Shown here: positions 1 to 6,950 of the stretch, in pieces
How positions within the stretch are numbered: position 1 is the first letter of the stretch
How the letters are laid out: each line of letters begins with the position of its first letter
DNA from: TH5896 sp050748485
GTDB taxonomy: Archaea > Thermoproteota > Nitrososphaeria > Nitrososphaerales > Nitrososphaeraceae
Assembly: GCA_050748485.1 (NCBI GenBank)
Contig: JBOGPP010000258.1
Coordinates: forward strand, 1 to 14,871
DNA length: 14,871 nucleotides
Direction: 5' to 3'
The notes under the pieces: model-generated
Databases searched by the model: none
What the model was told of the DNA's origin: nothing
What the model saw: only the letters and a program-made list of their open reading frames with translations
Made by a program: the position numbers and the translations under genes

Positions 1-1
1 A

Positions 2-9
2 TTTAAAAA
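2..9 (+). promoter_or_regulatory. Possible TATA box (box A) of tRNA-Pro
   Basis: TTTAAAAA is centred about 27 nt before the tRNA 5' end, the usual archaeal box A distance. The region is AT-rich throughout and a second candidate (AATATTTAAA, about 16-25) is too close, so the assignment is tentative. Confidence 0.35.
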
Positions 10-32
10 TGGTTAATATTTAAAGCTCTTCA

Positions 33-127
33 GGGGCTATCGTCTAGCTTGGTCTAGGATACCATCTTGGATTCAAGGTATACGCCTGGGGCGCTGGCGG
101 TCGTGGGTTCGAATCCCACTGGCCCCA
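33..127 (+). tRNA. tRNA-Pro (anticodon GGG) with a 19-nt intron
   Basis: The acceptor stem pairs 33-39 (GGGGCTA) with 120-126 (TGGCCCC), and A127 is the discriminator base; CCA is not encoded. The D arm is 42-45 with 57-60 (two G-U pairs), with A14 (a46), G18G19 (51-52) and A21 (a56). The T arm is 103-107 with 115-119 around TTCGAAT. The anticodon stem closes only when 65-83 is removed: CCA (62-64) joined to GC (84-85) pairs perfectly with GCTGG (93-97). This gives loop CTGGGGC with anticodon GGG at 88-90. G15 (g47) and C48 (c102) form the Levitt pair. The mature tRNA is 76 nt. The recombinase gene just downstream and a second copy of the 3' terminal 12 nt at 12642 suggest it is the integration target of a mobile element. 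Confidence 0.93.
65..83 (+). other. Non-canonical tRNA intron between positions 29 and 30
   Basis: The 19-nt intron interrupts the 5' strand of the anticodon stem rather than the usual 37/38 site. A bulge-helix-bulge fold is visible: exon ATACC (59-63) pairs with intron GGTAT (77-81). It is flanked by the bulges ATC (64-66) and ACG (82-84), with an inner TTG/CAA stem around GATT and outer GG (57-58) with CC (85-86). The boundary cannot slide, because only CCA joined to GC restores the stem. Splicing by the archaeal tRNA endonuclease and ligase is inferred from the fold. Confidence 0.85.
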
Positions 128-134
128 CTGTGAT

Positions 135-170
135 ATTAGTTCTCTAATAGGATTCACTCGAAAAAGTGAA
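135..170 (+). promoter_or_regulatory. Two small hairpins between tRNA and recombinase
   Basis: ATTAG (135-139) pairs with CTAAT (144-148) around TTCT, and TTCACT (153-158) pairs with AGTGAA (165-170) around CGAAAA. They fill the 52-nt gap before the recombinase ATG. They could be tRNA processing or termination structures, or recombinase arm sites; the sequence alone does not decide. Confidence 0.35.
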
Positions 171-179
171 ATCAAACAG

Positions 180-1406
180 ATGCGAATCAACAAGCAGAAA
201 CAGGCAACAAAGGAAACGAATGAATACTCTTTATTCCTGTATGCGGTGAGATCACCTGTTACTAGAGACTATTATTTAAGGCGATTACGCACGCTCTTTG
301 ACCATATTAACCTGCTATCTCGCGGGAGTATGGAGAAGAGATGCAACCTTTTCGCAGCTAGAGGATTGAAGGACCCAAATTGGGCGTTCCATAGTGTAGT
401 GCGGTTCTTACAATTCCAGAGAGAACGGGTTGAACGGGAGGAGATAACAGGTGCTACCCTTAGAAATTATGTCAAAGCTATTAAGTTGTTCTGTGAGATG
501 ACTGACATACCAATAGCATGGAAGAAAATTACAAGAGGCCTGCCGAAAAGCAGAAGATTTGCTGATGATCGTGCACCAACCCTAGAGGAGATTCAGAGAA
601 TCTGTGAATACCCTGATAGAAGAATTAAGGCTATTGTTTACACAATGTCATCCTCTGGAATTAGGCTTGGTGCATGGGATTATTTACGTTGGCGGGATAT
701 AACCCCGATCAGCAGGGATGGAAATATTGTGGCAGCCAAAATAATCGTTTATGCAGGAGACGACGAAGAGTATATCTCTTTCATAACTCCCGAGGCTTAC
801 TTTCAGCTAGAAAATTGGATGGAATATCGAAAGGAGTCTGGCGAAAAAATTGATGAAAATAGCTGGCTAATGAGACAATTATGGAATACAAAAGAGGGAC
901 ATTATCGCCATGGAACCATAAAAGAGGGAGCTAGACTCAAATCGTTGGGAGTCAAAAGATTGCTGGAAGATGCGTTATGGACTCAAGGTGTAAGAAGGAA
1001 ATCCGATCTCAAGAGAAATAGGTATCAGTTTCAAACTAATCATGGTTTTAGGAAATGGTTTAAGACTCAATGCGAGCTGTCGGGAATGAAATCAATCGAT
1101 ATAGAGACCATAATGGGGCATTCAATCGGCGTTTCGGACAGCTATTATCGTATCACAGAAGGAGAACTTTTGAACGAATACATAAAAGCAGTTGATCAAC
1201 TTACCATCAACGAGAACAGTATTCTTAAGCGCCAAGTAGCCGAGCTTCGTGACAATAAAGACGAGATAGTGAAAACCCAGGTGCGAACAGAGATACAACT
1301 CAGTAGTGATGCTATAGCAAGTCTTTCGGATCAAATTCTCAGGTTGCAGGAGGAAATCGAAATATTGAAGAATGCAAGAAGCTTGAATCAAATGACCGAC
1401 AACTGA
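180..1406 (+). CDS. Tyrosine recombinase/integrase, archaeal type
   Basis: This 408-residue protein would catalyse site-specific strand exchange to insert and excise an element at the adjacent tRNA-Pro gene. The N-terminal half (about 15-125) is a helical core-binding domain. The catalytic domain follows: the box I arginine lies in SSGIRLGAWDYLRW (R162), box II is HGFR (H288, R291), then GH (H314), and the nucleophile is Y322 or Y323 in SDSYYR. Residues about 343-400 form a charged coiled-coil tail, which may mediate multimerisation. The ATG at 180 follows the tRNA by 52 nt without a clear Shine-Dalgarno or TATA box, so the gene may be read from the tRNA promoter. The frame is intact, unlike the replication gene downstream. 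Spacing of the catalytic residues matches archaeal integrases more than XerC/D; that subgrouping is inference. Confidence 0.9.
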   Translation: MRINKQKQATKETNEYSLFLYAVRSPVTRDYYLRRLRTLFDHINLLSRGSMEKRCNLFAARGLKDPNWAFHSVVRFLQFQRERVEREEITGATLRNYVKAIKLFCEMTDIPIAWKKITRGLPKSRRFADDRAPTLEEIQRICEYPDRRIKAIVYTMSSSGIRLGAWDYLRWRDITPISRDGNIVAAKIIVYAGDDEEYISFITPEAYFQLENWMEYRKESGEKIDENSWLMRQLWNTKEGHYRHGTIKEGARLKSLGVKRLLEDALWTQGVRRKSDLKRNRYQFQTNHGFRKWFKTQCELSGMKSIDIETIMGHSIGVSDSYYRITEGELLNEYIKAVDQLTINENSILKRQVAELRDNKDEIVKTQVRTEIQLSSDAIASLSDQILRLQEEIEILKNARSLNQMTDN

Positions 1407-1427
1407 ATTCAGAGTAGTTCCTATGTA

Positions 1428-1433
1428 TTTTTT
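1428..1433 (+). terminator. Possible oligo-T terminator after the recombinase gene
   Basis: Six consecutive T (1428-1433) lie 22 nt after the recombinase stop, in the gap before the AbrB-like gene. Archaeal RNA polymerase terminates at T tracts without a hairpin. The tract is short, so partial read-through into the next gene is equally possible. Confidence 0.3.
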
Positions 1434-1459
1434 GTAAACTATACCTAATTCTGATATTA

Positions 1460-1627
1460 ATGAACATATCAGATAAACAACACAGGAAAATACAGGGCAT
1501 TTTGGGGGATCAATCATTCTCAGTTGTCCTCCCGAAGCATTATGCACATTGCATCGGCATTTCTAAGGGCGAATACGTTAAAGTTATCCTAGAAGGAGAG
1601 CGGATTATTATCCAGAAGGCTGAATAA
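1460..1627 (+). CDS. Small AbrB/SpoVT-like DNA-binding protein
   Basis: This 55-residue ORF starts at ATG 1460 and ends at TAA 1625-1627. Residues 16-55 read like a swapped-hairpin AbrB/MazE fold: GDQSFSVVLPKHYAHCIGI, then SKGEYVKVILEGERIIIQK. It has the typical SF-VVLPK strand, the G-I-x-K-G-(D/E)-x-V turn and the final I-I-I-x-K strand. Such proteins bind DNA as dimers and act as transcription regulators or antitoxins; no toxin gene is visible beside it. It lies 53 nt after the recombinase and 40 nt before the replication gene on the same strand, so it probably regulates element functions such as replication or integration. The role is inferred from context. Confidence 0.72.
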   Translation: MNISDKQHRKIQGILGDQSFSVVLPKHYAHCIGISKGEYVKVILEGERIIIQKAE

Positions 1628-1655
1628 GAATTTCTTTTGGATTTAATTTTTCCAC

Positions 1656-1660
1656 GGAGG
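1656..1660 (+). promoter_or_regulatory. Shine-Dalgarno sequence deciding a TTG start
   Basis: GGAGG ends 7 nt before TTG 1668. Nearly all other starts here look leaderless or short-leadered, so this site supports both the TTG start and translation from a polycistronic message begun upstream of the AbrB-like gene. Confidence 0.65.
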
Positions 1661-1667
1661 CATTGAA

Positions 1668-2246
1668 TTGAATTACAGCGAGTTACTAGCAGCAGCCGAA
1701 GAATACACACGACTTGGGTACGTGGTCATTCCAACCAAAGACAAGAGGCCAACCATTAAGTGGACTGACCGAAGAGGCATAAAGGCAACGCCTGAAGAGT
1801 TGCAGCAATGGTTTGGTGGTAACAATAATAACTCCAACGTTGAAGGCATCGGGATTATCCTCGACAAGAGCATGGTTGCATTTGAAACTGATGGCGTTGG
1901 TGAAAGTGTTTTCAACCAAAAACTACTACCTAATCTATCAATTGGGACTCGTGAAACATATACAAAAACAACTCAAACCAAATCACCAAATGGACACCAT
2001 AGGCTATTTAGGATGAATACTGAAGATAACCCACATGGAATAAAGGAGATAACCTGTAATCTTTCCAGGAATAAAGAGGGTAATGGACACGACGAGATCA
2101 AGGTATTATCACAAAGTAAATACATAAACGAACGTGGTCCAGGTTATCAGAAAATAATTGGTATCGAGGGTATAGTCACATTATCGAAAGAACAGGTTAC
2201 TGAGTTAGTGCCTCGAACACCTCAAAAGAGAAGTTGGTGCAATTAG
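1668..2246 (+). CDS. N-terminal bifunctional primase-polymerase (PrimPol) domain, truncated by frameshift
   Basis: The 192 residues open with AEEYTRLGYVVIPTKDKRP, then TIKW and TPEELQQWF, the classic N-terminus of the PrimPol (AEP superfamily) domain in mobile-element replication proteins. The motif I region is MVAFETDG (E73, D75), where the family normally has D-x-D, so one acidic metal ligand is a glutamate. Motif II is SPNGHHRLF (H110/H111). Motif III is near DEIKVLSQSKYI (D142/E143). The last seven residues (about 186-192) diverge and the frame stops at TAG 2244-2246. In the next frame the protein continues as REVGAIRTVSISLSPYYGE. A domain of this kind would synthesise primers or extend DNA for element replication; alone, without the helicase, it may be inactive. 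Confidence 0.75.
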   Translation: MNYSELLAAAEEYTRLGYVVIPTKDKRPTIKWTDRRGIKATPEELQQWFGGNNNNSNVEGIGIILDKSMVAFETDGVGESVFNQKLLPNLSIGTRETYTKTTQTKSPNGHHRLFRMNTEDNPHGIKEITCNLSRNKEGNGHDEIKVLSQSKYINERGPGYQKIIGIEGIVTLSKEQVTELVPRTPQKRSWCN

Positions 2247-3204
2247 GACTGTCAGCATTAGTTTATCTCCATATTATGGAGAACCCAACAGAAACAACCT
2301 TGTCTTTGCACTATCTGGTTTTCTGCACAAAGGTGGCATTCCTGAGTATCTCATTAAGGATACGATTGATTATCTCATAGATATCACTGGAAATCATGAC
2401 ATAGAAAGAAGCAAAAGACATGAAGTAATCGAAGATACTTGCGCCAAGGATCTAAATAGTGATCAAGTGTCAGGATATGCTAAGTTACTTGAGGCAGTTG
2501 ATAATAATCAGAGTGTAATTGACGAGCTACAGCAGGTATTTGGACAGCTAGGTTACTTCGTTAATGCAAAAAAGCGGTCTAAAACTAATGGTTATGATAC
2601 ACCTTTAGAAATTGTACAACAGCTAGGTAGCAATGTCTATAGTGTGGTTGGAGAGAACCCACTAACCTTATTCATTGCAGATAATCATGATAAGAAGTTA
2701 AAGAAAGCAATAATTGCTGCACCCAAAAGAGGTTATGGTGGTAAAGCAGGTAGTACTAGTACAACAAAGAAGGTATCTGATACTGAAAGTGTAACCACAA
2801 GCAAAACTAGTCTGCAGTACATGGTTAAAGACACTATAATAGACGCAATTCCTGTCAATGTAGTCATAAACGATAATCCACTAGATGAAGCAAAGGGTTA
2901 CAGGATCACCTTTATGCATAAGGTATCAGACAGACCTTTCATAATTGGTCCTGGTTCAGTCAGCTATATCGTCAGCGAATTGCAGAATAAAGGACGTTAT
3001 CTGAAGGATAGAGAGACTGCAAGTCAAGCATTGCAAGCAATTCTAGTTGAATACGAAGACCTTGAATTAGCAGAAATTGATCATAGAATACCTTATGCAG
3101 GTTACTTTTATGTTGATAACAAAATAGTAGGTTATGTCATAACCCAGGCACCATTTACTAAAGACGACATGTTAGCAGGTATTGATAAACTAGAACACCT
3201 CTAA
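2247..3204 (+). CDS. Middle segment of the replication protein, ending at an in-frame TAA
   Basis: This frame is open from 2209. It carries SLSPYYGEPNRNNLVFALSG and then FLHKGGIPEYLIKDTI, with the pattern of the helical domain following the PrimPol core in related replicases (YY..G.R..L...L.G.L...GI). A free start exists only at GTG 2467 (MSGYAKLLEAVD), giving 245 residues. I see no catalytic motif from about 2470 to 3204; the part with VNVVINDNPLDEAKGYRITF resembles the linker preceding helicase domains in such proteins. It stops at TAA 3202-3204 (EHL-stop-RRSKDKD), and the same frame continues at once into the P-loop domain. A CAA, GAA or AAA codon mutated to TAA is the simplest explanation. 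Confidence 0.6.
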
Positions 3205-4350
3205 CGCAGAAGCAAAGACAAGGACATACTAATCACAGTCCTAGAGTGGGGACTAGTTGCACCCTTCAGTTATGCTAGAAAACAAATGGTTAGCTCAGGT
3301 GATTGGATACCTGGATTGCACTTATGTGGTAAGACTCAGACAGGTAAGAGTACCAAAGGTAAGTTTGTCTTTGCATTATGGAGACTATTAGGAACAAAGT
3401 ACGAACGACTTAGCATTGTAGGTTTCATGTCAACTGAGGCACGGTTTTGTACTACAATTGGACGTACAACTTACCCAGTTTTATCCAATGAGGTTAGTGC
3501 ATTAGCATCAGAGCGAAATAATACAATGGTTGAGCTCATTAAGCATGCTGCGGAGAATACCAACAGCAGGTCAAAGTATAACAATGACAGACGTTACGTT
3601 CAGGAGCTTGCATTAAGCAATATCCTATTTACTTCCAATGGTCCACCACCCAAAGACGCAGCATATAGACTCAGATATCCACCAATATCTTTTGAAAGGA
3701 ATCTGGAGACAACTGACGAGGAAAAGAAGGACTTTAATCAATGGTGGAATCTCAATTATAGTAAATTAGGGGTATTTGGTGACTTTGCAGCTCAGTATAT
3801 CACTCAAAATCCTAATTTACTAAAGGAGCTTCGCTGGTATGAATTAGGACAGAGGATAATTGAGGAATTCTATAAAGCATGTAATAAAGAAATCCCAATA
3901 TGGATAAATGCGCTCTATCTGTCTAATGTGGTAGAAGAAACAAACGAGATTACTTACTTCGAGCTTAGATCCTTCTTTTGGCAGGCAATAATAGACAGTT
4001 ATCGCAAGGATCCCATCATCCTAAGAGGGACAGACGGCAGCCCTCTTGATAATGACGTGGACTTGGAACAAAAGTTAGCTCGCTGTTTCAAACAGGGACT
4101 AGTACAATACCTACATATGCATAGTTACGGTTCAGTAATAATTACACACGATATAGTAAGAGAGCTTCATAACAAGAAGATTTCTAACCTAATTACAATG
4201 CAGTCCATTGCGGACGAGATACAGGGCTTTGAGCTTAAACCAATGCGTGTAAATGGTAAAGTCATGAAGGTTATAGCTGGAAACTATGACGATTTCCTCA
4301 ACTTCCTACGAAGCACATTTGAAGAACAGGATATTACACAGCAACGGTAA
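3205..4350 (+). CDS. C-terminal P-loop (AAA+/SF3-like) helicase segment
   Basis: The frame is open from 3205 and the first ATG is at 3286, giving 354 residues from there. Walker A is CGKTQTGKSTKGKF, about 15 residues after that ATG. A Walker B-like strand is TYPVLSNEVSAL (N-E in place of D-E). A sensor-like strand, LALSNILFTSNGPPPKDAA, leads to an arginine-rich stretch (YRLRYPPISFER) resembling the arginine-finger region of replicative helicases. It would unwind DNA at the element origin. The C-terminal 150 residues look helical, perhaps winged-helix, without a recognisable motif. As an independent gene it lacks the normal upstream domain and shows no TATA box or Shine-Dalgarno just before 3286. 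The helicase call rests on Walker A, the asparagine sensor strand and the linkage to PrimPol. Confidence 0.65.
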   Translation, partial: RRSKDKDILITVLEWGLVAPFSYARKQMVSSGDWIPGLHLCGKTQTGKSTKGKFVFALWRLLGTKYERLSIVGFMSTEARFCTTIGRTTYPVLSNEVSALASERNNTMVELIKHAAENTNSRSKYNNDRRYVQELALSNILFTSNGPPPKDAAYRLRYPPISFERNLETTDEEKKDFNQWWNLNYSKLGVFGDFAAQYITQNPNLLKELRWYELGQRIIEEFYKACNKEIPIWINALYLSNVVEETNEITYFELRSFFWQAIIDSYRKDPIILRGTDGSPLDNDVDLEQKLARCFKQGLVQYLHMHSYGSVIITHDIVRELHNKKISNLITMQSIADEIQGFELKPMRVNGKVMKVIAGNYDDFLNFLRSTFEEQDITQQR

Positions 4351-4783
4351 TGATTTGAAGGGTCCAAAAGTTATTAACTTTCATTTCAATTGTTGGGAGA
4401 GGATATACACCAATTATCCAAGTTACAGGTTACAAAACCCTATCACTAGCGATTTTGAGCGTAAAATCTGAGAATCCAAAGTGTAACTTGTAACTTGTAA
4501 TTTGGCGATTTTCGTTTTATCTGAGATATTACAGAACAATGTTCTATTGAAAGTTATTAACTTAGTTCCAGTAATTTGTAGTCTACAAATGACTTTTATG
4601 GGGAAATCACCTGATTTGTAGCCATCGTTTGATGGAGAATATAGGCATAAAGAAAGAAACATGATGCCAGAAAAAATGGAAACGATAATCGAGGGTATGA
4701 GGATTCAAGGTCTGGGTGAACTGAAGCGCTTCACCAATGCCTGGTGAGGCAACGGCTTATATACGAAAACCCCTAATCCACTA
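4351..4783 (+). repeat. Repeat-rich non-coding region after the replication gene; candidate origin or operator
   Basis: AAAGTTATTAACTT occurs twice (4367-4380 and 4550-4563) and contains the palindrome AAGTTA-T-TAACTT. A 17-nt inverted pair with two mismatches lies at 4419-4435 and 4481-4497. The second arm runs into a tandem TGTAACT array (4482-4501). ATTTGTAG occurs at 4574-4581, inverted with a 1-nt centre at 4583-4590, and again at 4614-4621. Such clustered direct and inverted repeats beside a replication gene are typical of iteron-type origins or autoregulatory operators; the function is inference. No convincing gene lies here: the only ORF (4661-4747, 28 codons) has no recognisable features. 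Confidence 0.55.
4757..4763 (+). promoter_or_regulatory. TATA box of the first long WWxW-family gene
   Basis: TTATATA starts 39 nt before ATG 4796. The convergent paralogue has the same heptamer at exactly the same 39-nt distance, and both carry TTGTCAT near the expected transcription start (4784-4790 here). Confidence 0.7.
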
Positions 4784-4795
4784 TTGTCATTCGCA

Positions 4796-5698
4796 ATGAA
4801 ACTGGCGAAAGAATTTATGGACCCTAATAAAATTGCAAAAGAACTAGAGGATCGTTACAAGAAACGAATGGATAAGAAGAGAAGGGGCGGAAGACGCCAA
4901 CGCTTCACACGTCAACACTTCACACCTCGGGAAGAAGATTTCAATTTCAAAAAAGTCATAATCGAAAAATGGGTTAAGGAGAAAAGGGGTGCACACTCGC
5001 ATGATAGTGCCGTACTTTCTCATTCGTTTCAAGTCGGAGGTATTATAGACTGCAACGGACTTACGGATGAATGGTGGCGATGGGCCCTAAGGACACCCAT
5101 TAACTCTTCCCCTTCTTACGGATTGACTCAAGAGGGAATCATTTCTCCACATTTGTTCAGGAAAGATCACGACGGTAAGACAGCCAAAGTCTACATGATA
5201 GCAGTCTCTGCATTTAAATCATCACCTCCTGACGTCAAGAAAATTGTGGTGACAGATAGAATTCCGATTCTGTTTCCCATTTACAATGTGTCGGCAACGG
5301 TAGAGGAGCATCTATGGGACTCAAAACGGACCCCCAAGCAGAATACTGCTAGTCTGCTAGGTGATCAATCAGCGAAGTTAACAGAGATCGTCTTAGACGA
5401 TTTATGTGGAATCTACTCGTTTGACGTCAATTATGATCACATACCTATCGAGGGTTGTACTGTACTGAGACAACATGAATATAAGATAGAAAGTATACCG
5501 AGGGAGAATATGGTTGGTGTGCCTGCGGAAAGACTTGGGAATATGAATAGTATACGAGTCTGTCACGGCGGACTCTACCTTTTGCTAAACAATAATAGTG
5601 ATGCAATGAGTGCAGGTGAGCATCTTTTGAGTATTAAGGTCCTTTCAGTAAATTACGAAGTTGAAACAAAAATTCACCTTAACGTGCAGACAAGGTAG
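4796..5698 (+). CDS. WWxW-family protein of unknown function, long cytoplasmic form (paralogue A)
   Basis: This protein has 300 residues from ATG 4796. TTG 4784 would add four residues, but the matching TTG in the paralogue's leader runs straight into a stop, so ATG is preferred. The N-terminus (1-65) is highly basic and lysine/arginine-rich (KKRMDKKRRGGRRQR), possibly for nucleic acid binding or charge interaction. The family signature is DCNGLTDEWWRWALRTP at 85-101. It is followed by KVYMIAVSAFKSSPPDVKKI (131-150), the strand RIPILFPIYN (155-164), LTEIVLDDLCG (195-205), and GVPAERLG, VCHGGLYLLLN and SAGEHLL toward the C-terminus. There is no signal peptide or membrane helix. I do not recognise a function. 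Its closest relative here is the convergent gene at 6033-6911 (same segments throughout); three shorter relatives follow at 8263-11932. Confidence 0.8.
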   Translation: MKLAKEFMDPNKIAKELEDRYKKRMDKKRRGGRRQRFTRQHFTPREEDFNFKKVIIEKWVKEKRGAHSHDSAVLSHSFQVGGIIDCNGLTDEWWRWALRTPINSSPSYGLTQEGIISPHLFRKDHDGKTAKVYMIAVSAFKSSPPDVKKIVVTDRIPILFPIYNVSATVEEHLWDSKRTPKQNTASLLGDQSAKLTEIVLDDLCGIYSFDVNYDHIPIEGCTVLRQHEYKIESIPRENMVGVPAERLGNMNSIRVCHGGLYLLLNNNSDAMSAGEHLLSIKVLSVNYEVETKIHLNVQTR

Positions 5699-5707
5699 CA
5701 GCAAGCC

Positions 5708-5734
5708 TTTTGTTCATTTTTGTTTCTTTTTTAT
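5708..5734 (+). terminator. T-rich transcription terminator
   Basis: Runs of 4, 5 and 6 T follow within 36 nt of the stop codon of the gene ending at 5698, with no hairpin. This is the usual archaeal oligo-T terminator form. It lies in the 334-nt gap between two convergent genes; the rest of that gap (5735-6032) shows nothing I can name. Confidence 0.6.
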
Positions 5735-6032
5735 GATCAACGCCTCATATGACACACAGAAGGCATGGTGAAGAGGGTTTAGTGGATCTTTCTTTATGTA
5801 TTTCGAACTTCTCTTGCTACCATATGTGATAACTAAGTTAAGAAGGAATAAGATTCATAAGAATTTTGAAATGGTATTGAGATCAATATCGCAAAACATT
5901 ATCTCTCTTTGTCCACTACTGGATGACCGACAAGAGAAGGAATACAAAACAGATCTAATATAACTGAAAAATTCTATTTCAACATAATTTTATACGACTT
6001 TCTGAGTTTAGTCGATAGTCGGCCCACTTCCC

Positions 6033-6911
6033 CTATGTGGCAATAATGCCAATGTGAATCTTGGCTTCGACTTCGTAATTTACGGAAAGGGCTTTGAAGT
6101 ATAGAAGATGTTCTCCACTATTCATAACTTCGGTATCAGGATTCAGCAAAATATAGAATCCGCCGTGACACACCTTCATACTTCTATTAGTACCAAGTCT
6201 TTCTGACGGAACACCCCTCACGTTGTCTTTGGGTATATTCGGCACCTGATAGGAAACATTTCTCAAAACCGTAAATCCCTTGATGGGTTTCTTATCAAAT
6301 TTAGCCTCCATATGGTATAACCCACACAGATCGTCTACAACAATTTCGGTTAACGTCCGGGATATGTCACTCTCCTCTACAGATACGGCCTGTCGATTGG
6401 GATCCCAGAGTTGTTCCTCAGCTGCTGCTGACGCATTATAAACGGGGATCAAAATAGGAACCCTTTCTCCTACTACTATTCTCCTGACGTCAGGAGACTT
6501 AAATCCAAAAAGGCCTATCATATACACCTTGGCCACGTTAATGTCACCTGCGTGCTTTTTGAATAGAAATGGCGAAGTAAATCCAGGCTGAGGAGGAGCA
6601 AATAGAGGAGACGAATCAAATGGGATTGTGAGGAAACATCTCCACCATTCATCTACGAGATCGTTGCAATCCATAAAGCCTGCTATCTTATGTGCACGGG
6701 GAAGGCTCCGCCTGTCCTGTATATCTGTATCCCTTCTCTCTTTAACCCAGTCCTCTATCAGCCTATAGAAGAACTCCCCAGATGATACAAATACCTCTTC
6801 GCTTTTTTCTTTTGACCTTCTCTCTCGTCGTTGGTATCCCGCGACTAATTTTTCAGCGATTCCTTCAGGTGTCAAGAATCCTGTATTCTTTGCATTCTGT
6901 AAGCTTTGCAT
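6033..6911 (-). CDS. WWxW-family protein of unknown function, long cytoplasmic form (paralogue B)
   Basis: This 292-residue protein starts at ATG 6911. Colinear segments shared with paralogue A are PEGIAEKLVAGYQRR (basic N-terminal helix), EDWVKERR, DCNDLVDEWWRCFLTIP (81-97), AKVYMIGLFGFKSPDVRRIVV (127-147, first residues shown only in part by motif), RVPILIPVYNASA, EEQLWD, LTEIVVDDLCGLY, GVPSERLG, VCHGGFYILLN and SGEHLL...LSVNYEVEAKIH. In A the third aromatic position of the signature is W96, while here it is C92. It has no signal peptide or membrane segment. The gene converges on paralogue A and has an almost identical promoter layout, so the pair looks like an inverted duplication kept under similar control. 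Its function is unknown. The conserved C-H-G-G and E-H residues are candidates for a metal site, but that is speculation. Confidence 0.82.
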   Translation of the reverse strand: MQSLQNAKNTGFLTPEGIAEKLVAGYQRRERRSKEKSEEVFVSSGEFFYRLIEDWVKERRDTDIQDRRSLPRAHKIAGFMDCNDLVDEWWRCFLTIPFDSSPLFAPPQPGFTSPFLFKKHAGDINVAKVYMIGLFGFKSPDVRRIVVGERVPILIPVYNASAAAEEQLWDPNRQAVSVEESDISRTLTEIVVDDLCGLYHMEAKFDKKPIKGFTVLRNVSYQVPNIPKDNVRGVPSERLGTNRSMKVCHGGFYILLNPDTEVMNSGEHLLYFKALSVNYEVEAKIHIGIIAT

Positions 6912-6943
6912 TATGACAACTATCCACTACTCTATTTTCTCCA

Positions 6944-6950
6944 TATATAA
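6944..6950 (-). promoter_or_regulatory. TATA box of paralogue B
   Basis: On the minus strand TTATATA begins 39 nt before the ATG at 6911, and TTGTCAT (6913-6919) lies near the predicted transcription start. This gives a leader of roughly 5-12 nt. The arrangement repeats that of paralogue A. Confidence 0.7.

Larger units (their letters stand above)
1668..4350 (+). pseudogene. Disrupted PrimPol-helicase replication gene (whole locus)
   Basis: Three ORF segments on one strand together encode about 890 residues in the order primase-polymerase domain, linker domain, P-loop helicase. This matches the composite replication proteins of archaeal and bacterial integrated plasmids and viruses. The first segment is in one frame; the next two share the following frame and are separated only by a TAA at 3202-3204. 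The frame change falls between 2209 and 2246, near the run CTCAAAAGAG. Sequence on both sides of each lesion still reads as well-formed protein, so the damage is recent, or it reflects assembly error or recoding. The three pieces are described separately. Confidence 0.72.

Noticed and set aside
2209..2246. Programmed +1 frameshift joining the PrimPol and middle segments.
   Set aside because: No recognisable slippery site or stimulatory structure is visible, and a second lesion (TAA 3202) in the same gene favours decay or sequence error. It remains possible.
4661..4747. A 28-codon ORF (MMPEKMETIIEGMR...) between the repeats and the first long WWxW-family gene.
   Set aside because: It is very short, has no Shine-Dalgarno or TATA box, shows no recognisable motif, and is as likely as chance in this AT-rich region.
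4784..4786. TTG 4784 as start of the first long WWxW-family gene.
   Set aside because: The equivalent TTG in the paralogue's leader runs into a stop after two codons, and the TATA-to-ATG distance is identical in both genes, so ATG 4796 is the better start.
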